A stretch of 64,000 nucleotides of DNA, taken from assembly GCA_045646965.1 (NCBI GenBank), contig JAZRLR010000012.1:1-64000 (forward strand), given 5' to 3'. Below are positions 34,601 through 44,927 of this stretch, in pieces; the stretch's first letter is position 1, and every line of letters begins with the position of its first letter. Source of the DNA: HGM04593 sp045646965 (GTDB lineage: Bacteria; Bacteroidota; Bacteroidia; Bacteroidales; Bacteroidaceae). A program made the position numbers and the translations under genes. A model generated the notes under the pieces. That model did no database searches, was not told where the DNA came from, and saw only the letters and a program-made list of their open reading frames with translations.

Positions 34601-37600
34601 ATGTTAAAGCACCGTTTAAGTAAAATTAGCAAGGCCGCTTTGCTGATGTTGTTGGTGATAGGTGGCGTTTTTCAATCTTGTGAAGATGTTTTTGACGAAT
34701 ATCCTTACGATGATGGAGATATGCCTGTGTGGTTGGGCGAGAGCGTGTATGCCTTCTTGAGAGGTAACAACTCGGGTCACACCTACAACTACTATGCCGA
34801 CATCGTCGACAAATTGGGCGAGACAGAGACCTTTAGCAAAACAGGTAGTAAAACTATCTTCGTTGCCGATGATGCTGCTTTCGAGCGCTTCTTCGAAAAC
34901 AATAGCTGGGGCGTTAGAAAATTCGAAGACTTCACCGAGTCACAGTTGCGCGTTATTCTCAAGGCATCGATGTTGAACGACGCGATGCTCTTGGATATGT
35001 TGTCGGCGAAATCGAGCAAGAGCGAGGACGAGGGTACTTGTCTGCGTCGCACCACCTCATTGGCAGCGATAGACTCAATTCCCCTTGTTATGGCCGACGA
35101 GATGCCCAAATACAATAAATATTGGGATGCTCTTCGCGGTACTACACGCGACGCACAGTTGCGCATTGCCAAGGATGCTTCTGCGCCTATGATGGTGCAC
35201 ATCCTCACCGACTATTTGAGAAACAAGGGCGTAACCGAGGATGATATCTCGTTCCTCTTCAAAAAGCAGGGTAAGACCTACAAATTTGGCGAGGCTTATA
35301 TCTATGACAAGAAAATCGTTGCAAGCGGTGTGCCCTTGACAGAGTTCTCCGACGACACAATGACCATCGTTTGTCAGAACGGTTATCTCTACCGTCTTGA
35401 CGATGTGCTCATTCCTCCCTCAAATATGGCCGAGGAGTTGCGTCTTCGCGACGATACCGATATTTTCAGCCATCTTATAGATCGCTATTGTCTCCCCGTA
35501 TACGACGGTGACCTCACAAGTGAGTACAAACGTGTTTATAATATCCCCGAGGAGGTTCTTGACAGTGTCTTCGTTCTCAAGTATTACAGCCAGAACGGAG
35601 GTCTCAAAGCATCAGATCCCATCCTCGATTCAAAAGATCAGCCCAACAGCGCCGACGTGCTTCTCTTCGATCCGGGAGCCAACCAGAACAGCTATGGTAC
35701 AATCGGCGTTCAGGAGGATATGGCTGCGATGCTTGTCCCCGACGATGAGGCTATGCTCGTCTACTTTGGTATTGTAGAGAAAGAGGGAGAGAACGCCGAC
35801 GGTAAACTTATCCTTGAGGAGTATGTTTACAGCAGATATCCCGATATGCAGGTTACAAACGAGGAGGAGCTTATGCTTGCACTTGACAAAGTTCCCGACA
35901 ACCTCGTTGCAAAGCTTGTAAACAACCTTATGCAGCGCTCGTTCGTGGCAACCGTGCCCAGCAAGTTCTCTATGATTACCGACGACGCCAACGACGAGAT
36001 GGGAGTTACTAAAGAGCACGTAAATGAGTGTGTCGTTGCCAACAACGGTGTTATATATATATTAAATAAGGTATTCGGCCCCACAATTTACAACGCAGTT
36101 TCTGCTCCTACCGTTATTTTGCAGAATATGCTTGTTATGCGTCACGTTATCGAGCAGCTTGGTTATAACTCATATCTGCTTGCAAAACAGGCACGCTATA
36201 CACTCTTCTCACCCGATGACGAGTATTTCGTATACTACGACCCCGTGTCTATGTATAGCAACGAGATAAGCCCCGACAACGCAAAGGCGAAGGCTTACGA
36301 GCTTCACTACGATGCAAACCACGATAAAAAGACCGACCGTCCTTATCTCTATGCAAAGATGTATGATTTCGATACACAGACATACCAGTTGCTCGACCCC
36401 GAGGCTGTTACATACACTCCCGAGGGCCAGGTTATCAGTATGAGTGGCGATATCAAGAACTTTGATTTCGGTAGCGGCAAGGAGTTCAGCAAGTTCCTCT
36501 ATAACCGTATGACCGACCTCTTGGAGTACCTCATCGTTGTAGACGATGTAGAGCCCGGTAAGAGCTACTACCTCTCAAAAGGTGGCGGTGCTGTAAAGGT
36601 TACAAACGTAATGTCAGAGAGACCTACAATTCAGGGTGGTGAGCAGATTGAGCGCGACCGTGAGATTACAGCAAAGACCAAGTATTCACAGGTGAACGGT
36701 GTAGCTTATTGTACTATGCCCGCAGGTGACGGAACTTTGTTGAGCGGTAAGAGCCTCTATTCAGGTGTTCCCACACCCTCTACAAGATCACTCTACAAGC
36801 AGCTCGAGGCCAACCAGAGCAGCTTTACAGAATTCTTTGAGCTGTTGAACGGTACATCAAGCTCTCCTGTTCAGGAGACTCTCGAGGGCCTCTTCGGTGC
36901 TGCAAACACCGACTCTATCCGTGCATATTCAGTGTTCTACACTGCAGCAGATAACTCGGTATACAACGGCGTATCTTTCCTTATGCCTTATCACTACACA
37001 GTATACCTCCCCTCTGACGATTCAATCAATGCACTCGTTTCAAAGGGCCTTCCCACTTGGGATGTTATCAAGGCTACAGCTGCCAAGTCGCCCGAGAAGG
37101 CTAAATCGCAGTTGCGTCTGCTCAATAAGTTCATTCGTTACCACTTCCAGGATAACTCACTCTTTGTAGATGGCGAGCTTGGTTTTGTAGACGAAGAGGG
37201 TAACCCCGAATCTTCAAAGAAGTTCTCTACACAGTCAATCGATAAGGGTACCTATATGGATGTAGAGGTTTCTTATGAGAACGGTACATTGGCAGTTAAG
37301 GATGGTTGCGGCAGCATATCATACGTTATTAACAACTATGAGACAGAGAACAAAACCTGGAACCTCTTGAGCCGCGATTTCGAGTTCGAGGTACAGGATA
37401 ACAAGGATGCAGGTGTAAAATTGCCTTACTCAATCCTCACCAGCTCATTTGCCGTGTCACACGCAATCGACGGTGTGCTCAAGTTCAAGTCACTCTTCGG
37501 TTACGATGGTCAGGTTCTGCGCTTTGCCAACGACGGTGAGCCCATCGAGAAAATCTCTGTTCCCCAGAATGTCGATGGTGACGAGATGGCCGATTACATC

Positions 37601-37867
37601 ATTGCATCATCTGTACAATCTTTCACTTCACAGATTGAGGCATTGCAGGGTGTAACCTTCAAGACAGCAGGTTATCTGTTGGACAGCAAAGAGGAATATA
37701 TCAAGCTCGAAGGCAGAAATATTCTCATAACAGCCGACGGATTCAGAGTAATAAATAACGGCGACGGCACACTCGACTTTGAGGTTGATGCAGAGGGTAA
37801 TCTCTTGCGTTACTCAAGCACAGGAGAGATGATTGAGTCGGTTCCCGTGGCAGGTTCAAACGAATAA
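34601..37867 (+). CDS. Large multi-domain fasciclin (FAS1) lipoprotein
   Basis: 1088 residues; lipobox Cys27 (VFQSC) followed by acidic residues (EDVFDEYPYDDGD), typical of surface-exported Bacteroidota lipoproteins. FAS1-type units can be followed by their H1-like boxes: TIFVADDAAFERFFENN (first 120 residues), AAMLVPDDEAMLVYFG (about 378-393), YTLFSPDDEYFVYYD (about 535-550) and YTVYLPSDDSINALVSKGLP (about 805-825). H2-like ends such as NGVIYILNKVFGP are also present, suggesting about four domains. FAS1 domains bind proteins or glycans in other organisms. As first gene of the operon, it probably presents or captures ligand for the SusC/SusD pair that follows. Confidence 0.85.
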   Translation: MLKHRLSKISKAALLMLLVIGGVFQSCEDVFDEYPYDDGDMPVWLGESVYAFLRGNNSGHTYNYYADIVDKLGETETFSKTGSKTIFVADDAAFERFFENNSWGVRKFEDFTESQLRVILKASMLNDAMLLDMLSAKSSKSEDEGTCLRRTTSLAAIDSIPLVMADEMPKYNKYWDALRGTTRDAQLRIAKDASAPMMVHILTDYLRNKGVTEDDISFLFKKQGKTYKFGEAYIYDKKIVASGVPLTEFSDDTMTIVCQNGYLYRLDDVLIPPSNMAEELRLRDDTDIFSHLIDRYCLPVYDGDLTSEYKRVYNIPEEVLDSVFVLKYYSQNGGLKASDPILDSKDQPNSADVLLFDPGANQNSYGTIGVQEDMAAMLVPDDEAMLVYFGIVEKEGENADGKLILEEYVYSRYPDMQVTNEEELMLALDKVPDNLVAKLVNNLMQRSFVATVPSKFSMITDDANDEMGVTKEHVNECVVANNGVIYILNKVFGPTIYNAVSAPTVILQNMLVMRHVIEQLGYNSYLLAKQARYTLFSPDDEYFVYYDPVSMYSNEISPDNAKAKAYELHYDANHDKKTDRPYLYAKMYDFDTQTYQLLDPEAVTYTPEGQVISMSGDIKNFDFGSGKEFSKFLYNRMTDLLEYLIVVDDVEPGKSYYLSKGGGAVKVTNVMSERPTIQGGEQIERDREITAKTKYSQVNGVAYCTMPAGDGTLLSGKSLYSGVPTPSTRSLYKQLEANQSSFTEFFELLNGTSSSPVQETLEGLFGAANTDSIRAYSVFYTAADNSVYNGVSFLMPYHYTVYLPSDDSINALVSKGLPTWDVIKATAAKSPEKAKSQLRLLNKFIRYHFQDNSLFVDGELGFVDEEGNPESSKKFSTQSIDKGTYMDVEVSYENGTLAVKDGCGSISYVINNYETENKTWNLLSRDFEFEVQDNKDAGVKLPYSILTSSFAVSHAIDGVLKFKSLFGYDGQVLRFANDGEPIEKISVPQNVDGDEMADYIIASSVQSFTSQIEALQGVTFKTAGYLLDSKEEYIKLEGRNILITADGFRVINNGDGTLDFEVDAEGNLLRYSSTGEMIESVPVAGSNE

Positions 37868-37894
37868 TACAGGCGAAGAATAAATATATCAGTT

Positions 37895-40800
37895 ATGAAT
37901 AAGATAAAACATTTATTACTGCTCGCAATGTGCTGTATGTTGGGCACATCGGCTTTTGCCCAAAAGGGTGCGAGAATTTCCGGTACCATACATAGCGATG
38001 CCGAGGGCCCGCTGATTATGGTAAACATTACGGAGCGTGATAAGAGTAATCGTATTATCGAGGCTACTGTAACCGACTTCGAGGGTAACTTCTCAATGGT
38101 TGTAAAGAACACAGCCAACGAGTTGGAGATTTCTTACATCGGTTACAAGACTCAAAGAATTCCCATCGGCTCACGCACCGTGTTCGACATCAAGATGGTC
38201 GAAGACAAGGTGCTCGACGAGGTTATCATCGAGGCCAAGGAGGTGAGACGTTCGGGAGGACTCGACATTCTTGAGCGAGAGATGACTCACGCAACCCAGA
38301 AGATTAGTATGGAGGAGATGGAAGGTCTTTCGTTTGCTTCGGTCGATGAGGCCTTGCAGGGACAGATCGCCGGTCTTGACGTCGTAATGGGTTCGGGTGA
38401 CCTTGGTTCTGGTACACAGATGCGTCTGCGTGGTGTGTCTATGCTCGAGGGTACCGACTTGCAGCCTCTGCTCGTTGTCGATGACAATATCTTCGAGGTG
38501 GACGAGACAGCTATCGACCTCACCAATGCCAACGAGGAGAGCTTCGCCGAGTTGCTTATGATTAACACCGAGGATATTGCCGAGATTGAGGTATTGAAGG
38601 ATGCCGCTTCTTGTGCAATCTACGGTTCTGCCGGTGCCAACGGTGTTATCAAGATTAAGACAAAGCGTGGTAAGCGCGGTCCCACCCGTGTGAACTTCAC
38701 ATACAAATTCAAGGATAAATGGACACCCAAGGGTATCAACTTGTTGAACGGTGACGAGTACACTATGCTTATCAAGCAGGCGCTCTTCAACCAGAACCAG
38801 AACCCCGACGATGTAAACATCCCCGAGCTTAACTACGACCAGATGCACCCCGAGTATCAGAACTACAACAACAATACCGACTGGGTAGACCTCGTGTCGC
38901 AGCACGGTTATCGTCACGACTACACATTGAACCTCAATGGTGGTGGTGAGAAAGCGACCTTCCGTGTATCAGGTTCATATACAAGCGAGACCGGTCAGAT
39001 CATCGGTCAGGACTTGAATACCATCTCTACACGTCTGGCCCTCGACTACTTCGTATCGGAGCGCATTAAGGTTTACGCCGACTTTGCTTTCTCTTATACA
39101 AAGCAGAAGAGAAATACAGCCGGTCTTCTCGACATCGCGCAGAGAATTATGCCTAATATGGCGGTGTACAAGCAGGACGAGCTTGGAAACAACACCAGCG
39201 AGTACTACAATATGCTCGAGACCGCTACACAGAAGTTGCGCGGCGGTATGGGCTACAAGAACCCTGTGGCTATTGGTAACATCGCAGAGTACAACACAGA
39301 GAACTACAGCATCAACCCGATGATTACCTTCGAGTACAACCTCTTGGGCCTCGAGGACAAAGAGTCACAGTTGAAGTATCGCGGTATGGTGAACCTCAAC
39401 GCCTCTACATCGTCGGCGTCTATCTACAGCCCCTCGGAGCTGATACAGGATGTGTGGACATCGGATGAAAAGAACAAATCAGAGTCTTCCGATTCTAAAG
39501 GACTTGGTTTCACAACACGTCACAACCTTATCTTCACACCCTACCTCGGTAGCTCCGACCACTACCTCACAATGACAGGACAGTTTGAGCTTCGTACCAA
39601 CTCAAGCAACTACCAGTCTTCGTCATCTACAGGTCTGCCCACAGGTAGCATCACCAACTCAACCATTGGTTCGAAGCTTGCTTCGGCATCTTCGGGTAAG
39701 GGTGAGAGCCGCAATATCTCTTACTCATATCAGGCCCACTACTCATATACATCAAAGTATATGCTCGGTCTTACAATCCGTGGTGAGGGACTTACCTCTA
39801 TGGGTGACGACAGAAAATGGGTTGCATTCCCCTCAATTTCAGGACGTTGGAACGTAAGTGACGAGCCCTGGATGCAGTGGGCAAAACCCGTGCTTTCAAT
39901 GCTTTCTATCCGTCCCGGTCTCGGTTTGAACGGTCACGCCCCCGGCGATAACAACACCTTCAACCGCTATAGCGCATCGGGATTGAGCTACCTCGGTGTC
40001 GGAGGTTACAAGATGGAGAATATCCGTCTTACCGACCTGCGCACAACCGACAAGCGTGAGTTCAACGTAGGTTCCGACTTCGGATTCTTCGACGACAAGC
40101 TCACCGGTGCTTTCAACTACTATATCTCTACCACATACGACCAGCTTGTATCTAACTACAAGATACCTTCTACAACAGGTTTCAGCTCGTTGGCATACAA
40201 GAACTCCGGTACAATGCGTAACTCTGGTTGGGAGTTGAACCTTAACACCAAGCAGTTCAGCGTTCACGACAACTTGGGAATCAGTATGTACTTCAACATC
40301 GGTAAGAACTACAACGAGATTCTTGAGATGGAGGAGGCTTACCTCGAGGACAGAAACGGCTCGTACGACTCTCCCTCAAACGGCACATACCTCGGTCGTG
40401 TACAGGTGGGTAACCCCTACGGTGCTATCTATGGTTTCCGTTACAAGGGTGTTTACCGTTTCAGCTACAAGAACTGGGAGAAGGCCCTCAAGGAGATTGA
40501 GGAAGGTCGCAACGGAACTTGTCCTATCGTATACGACGATAACGGCGACGTAGTTTACAACGCCGACGGTACTCCCAAGAAGATGACACTCTTCTATGAC
40601 AAGGAGACACAGACAACACACAACAATCACGAGTTCAAGGGTGGTGATGCCATCTATGAGGATATCAACAAAGACGGTACCATCAACCAGCTCGATATCG
40701 TTTACCTTGGTAACTCTAACCCCAAGGCACAGGGAGGTTTCGGTTTCACATTCAAGCTCTTCAAGAAGTGGACATTGAAGACCAACTTCACCTACCGTTA

Positions 40801-41215
40801 CGGTGTAGACGTTGTAAACAAGGCTCGTATGGCCTACGAGAGTATGTCATCGTTCGAGAACCAGAGCGTTGCCACAAACTGGCGTTGGCGCAAAGAGGGT
40901 GACATCACCGAGATTCCCCGCGCCGTATATGGAAACTCTGCCTACAACTACCTTGGTAGCGACCGCTATGTGGAGGATGCATCTTACCTGCGTCTCTCTT
41001 ACCTGCAGATATCATATCAGTTCGACAGCGATTTCGTTAAGAAACTTGGTTTGAGAAGCCTTTCAGCCTTTGCTTCAGCCGACAACCTTATCTACTGGTC
41101 GAAGTATACAGGTCTTGAGCCCGAGGTGGGTTCAGGTGGCGACGGTATTGCGTATGACAATACAAAGACACCCCGTCCCCGTTCATACACTATAACCCTG
41201 TCACTCGGATTTTAA
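37895..41215 (+). CDS. SusC/RagA-like TonB-dependent outer-membrane transporter (first copy)
   Basis: 1106 residues. Signal peptide ends near SAFAQ, then a CarboxypepD_reg-like domain (GARISGTIHSDAEGPLIMVN), then the plug with LRGVSMLEGTDLQPLLVVDD and IEVLKDAASCAIYGSAGANG, the SusC signature. The beta-barrel ends in the canonical aromatic terminus (ITLSLGF). Import is powered by TonB. The substrate is unknown: no glycosidase or peptidase gene lies in the block. It lies 27 bp after the FAS1 gene. Confidence 0.95.
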   Translation: MNKIKHLLLLAMCCMLGTSAFAQKGARISGTIHSDAEGPLIMVNITERDKSNRIIEATVTDFEGNFSMVVKNTANELEISYIGYKTQRIPIGSRTVFDIKMVEDKVLDEVIIEAKEVRRSGGLDILEREMTHATQKISMEEMEGLSFASVDEALQGQIAGLDVVMGSGDLGSGTQMRLRGVSMLEGTDLQPLLVVDDNIFEVDETAIDLTNANEESFAELLMINTEDIAEIEVLKDAASCAIYGSAGANGVIKIKTKRGKRGPTRVNFTYKFKDKWTPKGINLLNGDEYTMLIKQALFNQNQNPDDVNIPELNYDQMHPEYQNYNNNTDWVDLVSQHGYRHDYTLNLNGGGEKATFRVSGSYTSETGQIIGQDLNTISTRLALDYFVSERIKVYADFAFSYTKQKRNTAGLLDIAQRIMPNMAVYKQDELGNNTSEYYNMLETATQKLRGGMGYKNPVAIGNIAEYNTENYSINPMITFEYNLLGLEDKESQLKYRGMVNLNASTSSASIYSPSELIQDVWTSDEKNKSESSDSKGLGFTTRHNLIFTPYLGSSDHYLTMTGQFELRTNSSNYQSSSSTGLPTGSITNSTIGSKLASASSGKGESRNISYSYQAHYSYTSKYMLGLTIRGEGLTSMGDDRKWVAFPSISGRWNVSDEPWMQWAKPVLSMLSIRPGLGLNGHAPGDNNTFNRYSASGLSYLGVGGYKMENIRLTDLRTTDKREFNVGSDFGFFDDKLTGAFNYYISTTYDQLVSNYKIPSTTGFSSLAYKNSGTMRNSGWELNLNTKQFSVHDNLGISMYFNIGKNYNEILEMEEAYLEDRNGSYDSPSNGTYLGRVQVGNPYGAIYGFRYKGVYRFSYKNWEKALKEIEEGRNGTCPIVYDDNGDVVYNADGTPKKMTLFYDKETQTTHNNHEFKGGDAIYEDINKDGTINQLDIVYLGNSNPKAQGGFGFTFKLFKKWTLKTNFTYRYGVDVVNKARMAYESMSSFENQSVATNWRWRKEGDITEIPRAVYGNSAYNYLGSDRYVEDASYLRLSYLQISYQFDSDFVKKLGLRSLSAFASADNLIYWSKYTGLEPEVGSGGDGIAYDNTKTPRPRSYTITLSLGF

Positions 41216-41238
41216 TAACGCAAGAGAAGAATACGATT

Positions 41239-42993
41239 ATGAAAAGGATAAAGAATTTATATAGAAAACTCGTAGCAGCGGTAGTCCTCGCAAGCGGATT
41301 ATTTGCAACTTCTTGTACCGATTACCTCACAATCATCCCCCCCAGCGTTGTCGTTCACGAGAACTTCTGGAGAACAGAGGCCGAGGTCAATGGTATGGTT
41401 GCCACTGCATATTTGACAATGTTCAGCTCAAGCGCAATGCGCAGCAGCATTATATGGGGTGAAACCCGCGCCGAGACCGTAGCAATGCGTACAGGTCTCA
41501 CAGACGACAACATTGAGTATCTTATGGAGGGTTTGTTGTACGACGATAACAGCTACGCCTCTTGGACACAGTACTACAATGTGATAAACAACTGTAACCT
41601 CGTTCTCGAGTTCGGTCCCCAGGTTATGGAGCACGATCCCAACTTCACCGAGGGTGATATGCAGATTGTAGAGGGACAGATGCTCGCGTTGCGCGCTATG
41701 GCACACTTCTACCTTGTGCGTGCCTTCTGCGAGGTACCTCTTGCAACTACAGCCGTTATGACCGACGCTGCAATTCCCGAGTACTTCCAGGTGACTCCCT
41801 TTGAGGCTCTCAACGCAGCTTATGCCGACCTTGAGAAGGCAAGCCGCCTTGTACTCAAGTCGGGTTACACAAGCAACGGATACATCACCACAAACGCGGT
41901 GTATGCCCTTATGGCCGACATTGATATGTGGAGAGCTGCTTTCTCTACCTATTACAGCGATCCCAACCACGCCGACGAAGGTATTACCCCCGAGCTCACA
42001 GCCAACGAGTATTACAACAAGGCTATCGCCAACTGCGAGCTCATTATGAGCGAGATGCAGAAGGTGCTCGACGAGGAAGAGGAGAAATTGGGCATAACAC
42101 AGAAGAGATATCCCTATGACCTCATCCCCAACGACGGTGAGACGAAGCAGATAGAGCACGGCTACAGCCGCGCATACAACGAAATCTTCGGTGACAATAA
42201 CTCTTCAGAGTCTATCTTCGAGTTTCAGATCGACGACAAGAACTACGAGAAGAACAACCACGGCTATGCAGCAGTGTTCAGCACCGAGGGTAAGTCAGAG
42301 GGTGCAATCCTTGTAGTACAGAAGAACTTCCTCGAATCTTACTTTGCCGAGGACGACCTTCGCAAGTATGCCTTCACTACCTTTAAAAAGGTTGAGGACC
42401 CCAAAGAGTCGGGTAAGGATATCGCAGCCGTTAAGTACACAGCCAAGACAACAGCTATGGACGAGAGCGGTGCAAGAACCTTCCGCACATACGGCGAGTT
42501 CGACGCCAACTGGATTGTTTACCGCAAGCCCGAGATTATGCTTATGCTTGCCGAGGCACTTGTGTCTCGTAAAGGCTTGAGCGAGGCCGAGATGGAGCCC
42601 GCCGTGGCAAAGGCTATAAACCTTACCAATACCGTTCACAATCGTTGGATTATGGATACCATCAAATCGAAGAAGCCTCTCTCGTTCACAGGTTCAAACA
42701 TCGAGGACAAGCGAGTAAGTTGCTTGCAGAATGTACGCGACGAGCGTGCGCGTGAGCTCTGTTTCGAGGGCAAGCGTTGGTATGACATCGTGCGTATGGC
42801 ATTGCAGGGCGAGGTTACCGATTTCTCTTACAAAAACAAGACCACAACAGATCCCGAGGAGATGTTGCGCCGCTACAATCACATAAGCGCCTACTTTATG
42901 CCCATCGCAAAGGACGAGATTCGTTTCAACAAGAACCTGCACCAGAACAAATCTTGTCGTTCTTCGGAGGAGAGTGCAATTACCAAGAAATAA
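41239..42993 (+). CDS. SusD/RagB-like surface lipoprotein (first copy)
   Basis: 584 residues; lipobox Cys26 (FATSC). It has the SusD N-terminal pattern (DYLTIIPPSVVVHENFWRTE), TPR-type helices (ALRAMAHFYLVRAFCEVPLA) and the C-terminal RagB/SusD segment (RARELCFEGKRWYDIVRMAL, about 508-527). It forms the lid of the SusC channel and binds the incoming ligand at the cell surface. It follows susC by 23 bp. Confidence 0.95.
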   Translation: MKRIKNLYRKLVAAVVLASGLFATSCTDYLTIIPPSVVVHENFWRTEAEVNGMVATAYLTMFSSSAMRSSIIWGETRAETVAMRTGLTDDNIEYLMEGLLYDDNSYASWTQYYNVINNCNLVLEFGPQVMEHDPNFTEGDMQIVEGQMLALRAMAHFYLVRAFCEVPLATTAVMTDAAIPEYFQVTPFEALNAAYADLEKASRLVLKSGYTSNGYITTNAVYALMADIDMWRAAFSTYYSDPNHADEGITPELTANEYYNKAIANCELIMSEMQKVLDEEEEKLGITQKRYPYDLIPNDGETKQIEHGYSRAYNEIFGDNNSSESIFEFQIDDKNYEKNNHGYAAVFSTEGKSEGAILVVQKNFLESYFAEDDLRKYAFTTFKKVEDPKESGKDIAAVKYTAKTTAMDESGARTFRTYGEFDANWIVYRKPEIMLMLAEALVSRKGLSEAEMEPAVAKAINLTNTVHNRWIMDTIKSKKPLSFTGSNIEDKRVSCLQNVRDERARELCFEGKRWYDIVRMALQGEVTDFSYKNKTTTDPEEMLRRYNHISAYFMPIAKDEIRFNKNLHQNKSCRSSEESAITKK

Positions 42994-43030
42994 AGTGGTG
43001 AAATTTGATAAGCAATAAAAGTACATTAAG

Positions 43031-44902
43031 ATGAAAACAATGTTCAAATATAAATTTTTAATGGTGTCGGCGCTTGCGACAGCCCTTTTCACAGGGTACT
43101 CTTGCGATGACAACGATTCTTATGTGTCACCGAGCAACAGACCTACAATGTCGCAGATTATACGTCAGGATGGCGATCTGTCTCAATTCGTTGAGGTAGT
43201 GAAGGCTTGCGGCTCACATTGTCTCGACTCTCTGTTCGACCACGACAGAGTCTACACCGCGTGGATTCCCGTGAACAACTCGTTCAACGGTGACTCACTC
43301 ATTGAGGAGTGTTTGGCCAATAACAACCGCGAGGAGGTATTTACATCGTTTGTCAAGCACCACGTTACAAACTACCGTCATCTCCCCAACGAGAGCTACG
43401 ACGACGATAACAAAGTGCTTATGCTCAATGGTAAGTATGCCTCTCTCACAGGTAACGTGAAAGACGGCTACTACTTCGAGGGTAAGTTGATTGAGGAGAC
43501 AAACAACACTGCAAAGAACGGTGTTATCCACAAAATCTCAACCCCCGCAAAATACTATCCCTCAATTTGGGAGATACTCAAGTCTATCCCCTCTATCGAG
43601 TCTTTCTGGAGATACTGTAACAGATACACAAAGAGAGAGATTGACCACGGTGCAAGTATCCCCGGCGGTTACAAAGACCAGCAGGCTATCTACAGCGACA
43701 CCGCATATTACGAGGCCAACTCCCTGCTCAACAGCGGCAAGTTTGCTTCTATAGACAAAGAGGACTCTACCTATCTCTTCTTTGTACCCAAGAGCGAGGT
43801 ATGGGACGAAATCACCGAGGATGCAAAGAGATACTTCCAGTACCAGAGAACAAAGTTCACTACTGCGCAGCTCGAAGAGATTGACTCAATCACAGAACAC
43901 CGCGGTAAGAGAGAGTATATGGACTTCCTCACCTACAGCCTTAACGAGCAGAAGTTCGAGAAGGGTGTAGAGAAGACATTCGAGAACCTCCCCGACTCAA
44001 TCGTTCCCAAGAACCGCAAATTTGCAGGTCAGAAGTTCGACAAGAATGTGCTTATGTCATCGGTAAGCGAGACCTACACCACCTCAAACGGTCGTGTATA
44101 CGTCCTCGACAAGATGCCTTTCACACCCTACGACCTTTGGTACGACACCATCTCGGTTGAGGCAGATGCTCACAATGGAGCCTACTTCGACAACGTGCGT
44201 CGCATCAAGGACAACCAGGGCAACTATTCAAATAGAACAGTAGGTTTGAATATCTCAAGAGTTGGTATCTCACGTATCGACCAGAGAAAAGAGATGACAG
44301 GTCGTCTTTCAAGCAATGCATATTTGAGCATCAAACAGAACGGTACCAATGCCAGCGGTAACACCACATTCTTTGTGAGAAACTCTCTCGCAGCCAAGTA
44401 CAACGTGGCGCTTGTAGTAGTACCCGACTGCTTCAGCAAGAACGACTCAATCTACGATGTAAACCCCTTCCCCGACAAAGACGGTAAGGTGGACAAGGTC
44501 CAGGAGCAGAAGTGGAAAAACGGTCACCGTATGAAATTGAGAATCGGCCGTAATCTCGACAATGCCAACGAAGCAGTTGAGTACTATAGTTCAGGAACAG
44601 ACCACCTTTGCTTCGATGTACCCACAGCCGGTATCGACACTATATGGTTGATGAAATCGGACAACGACAACAAAACAAAGGGTGACGGTGAGAGAGTAGT
44701 TCTCGACCTCAACTATTGTGAGTCGTTCAACGGTGTATCAACCAAGACCATTGAGCCCGAGGATTATACCCTCGACATCAATCTCGAAATGGTATTCTCA
44801 ATCAAGCAGGGTCTTACGACAAAACAGTATATGCCTTATCTGAATCTCGACGCAATCTTGCTTGTTCCCGTAACAGAAGAGGGCGAGAGTGACGAGCAAT
44901 AA
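43031..44902 (+). CDS. Fasciclin (FAS1) lipoprotein, second
   Basis: 623 residues; lipobox Cys25 (GYSC) followed by Asp-rich DDNDSY. A first FAS1 unit is plain: LSQFVEVVKACGSHCLDSLF, RVYTAWIPVNNSFNGDSLI and TAKNGVIHKISTP (about residues 50-180). A second stretches over about 190-365 (YLFFVPKSEVWDEITEDAKR; SNGRVYVLDKMPFTPYDLW). The remainder is beta-rich and unassigned. It sits between the first SusD gene and the second SusC gene, so it most likely belongs with the second pair, as the large FAS1 protein does with the first. Confidence 0.82.
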   Translation: MKTMFKYKFLMVSALATALFTGYSCDDNDSYVSPSNRPTMSQIIRQDGDLSQFVEVVKACGSHCLDSLFDHDRVYTAWIPVNNSFNGDSLIEECLANNNREEVFTSFVKHHVTNYRHLPNESYDDDNKVLMLNGKYASLTGNVKDGYYFEGKLIEETNNTAKNGVIHKISTPAKYYPSIWEILKSIPSIESFWRYCNRYTKREIDHGASIPGGYKDQQAIYSDTAYYEANSLLNSGKFASIDKEDSTYLFFVPKSEVWDEITEDAKRYFQYQRTKFTTAQLEEIDSITEHRGKREYMDFLTYSLNEQKFEKGVEKTFENLPDSIVPKNRKFAGQKFDKNVLMSSVSETYTTSNGRVYVLDKMPFTPYDLWYDTISVEADAHNGAYFDNVRRIKDNQGNYSNRTVGLNISRVGISRIDQRKEMTGRLSSNAYLSIKQNGTNASGNTTFFVRNSLAAKYNVALVVVPDCFSKNDSIYDVNPFPDKDGKVDKVQEQKWKNGHRMKLRIGRNLDNANEAVEYYSSGTDHLCFDVPTAGIDTIWLMKSDNDNKTKGDGERVVLDLNYCESFNGVSTKTIEPEDYTLDINLEMVFSIKQGLTTKQYMPYLNLDAILLVPVTEEGESDEQ

Positions 44903-44927
44903 CTCAATGACATCAATAGATTGTAAG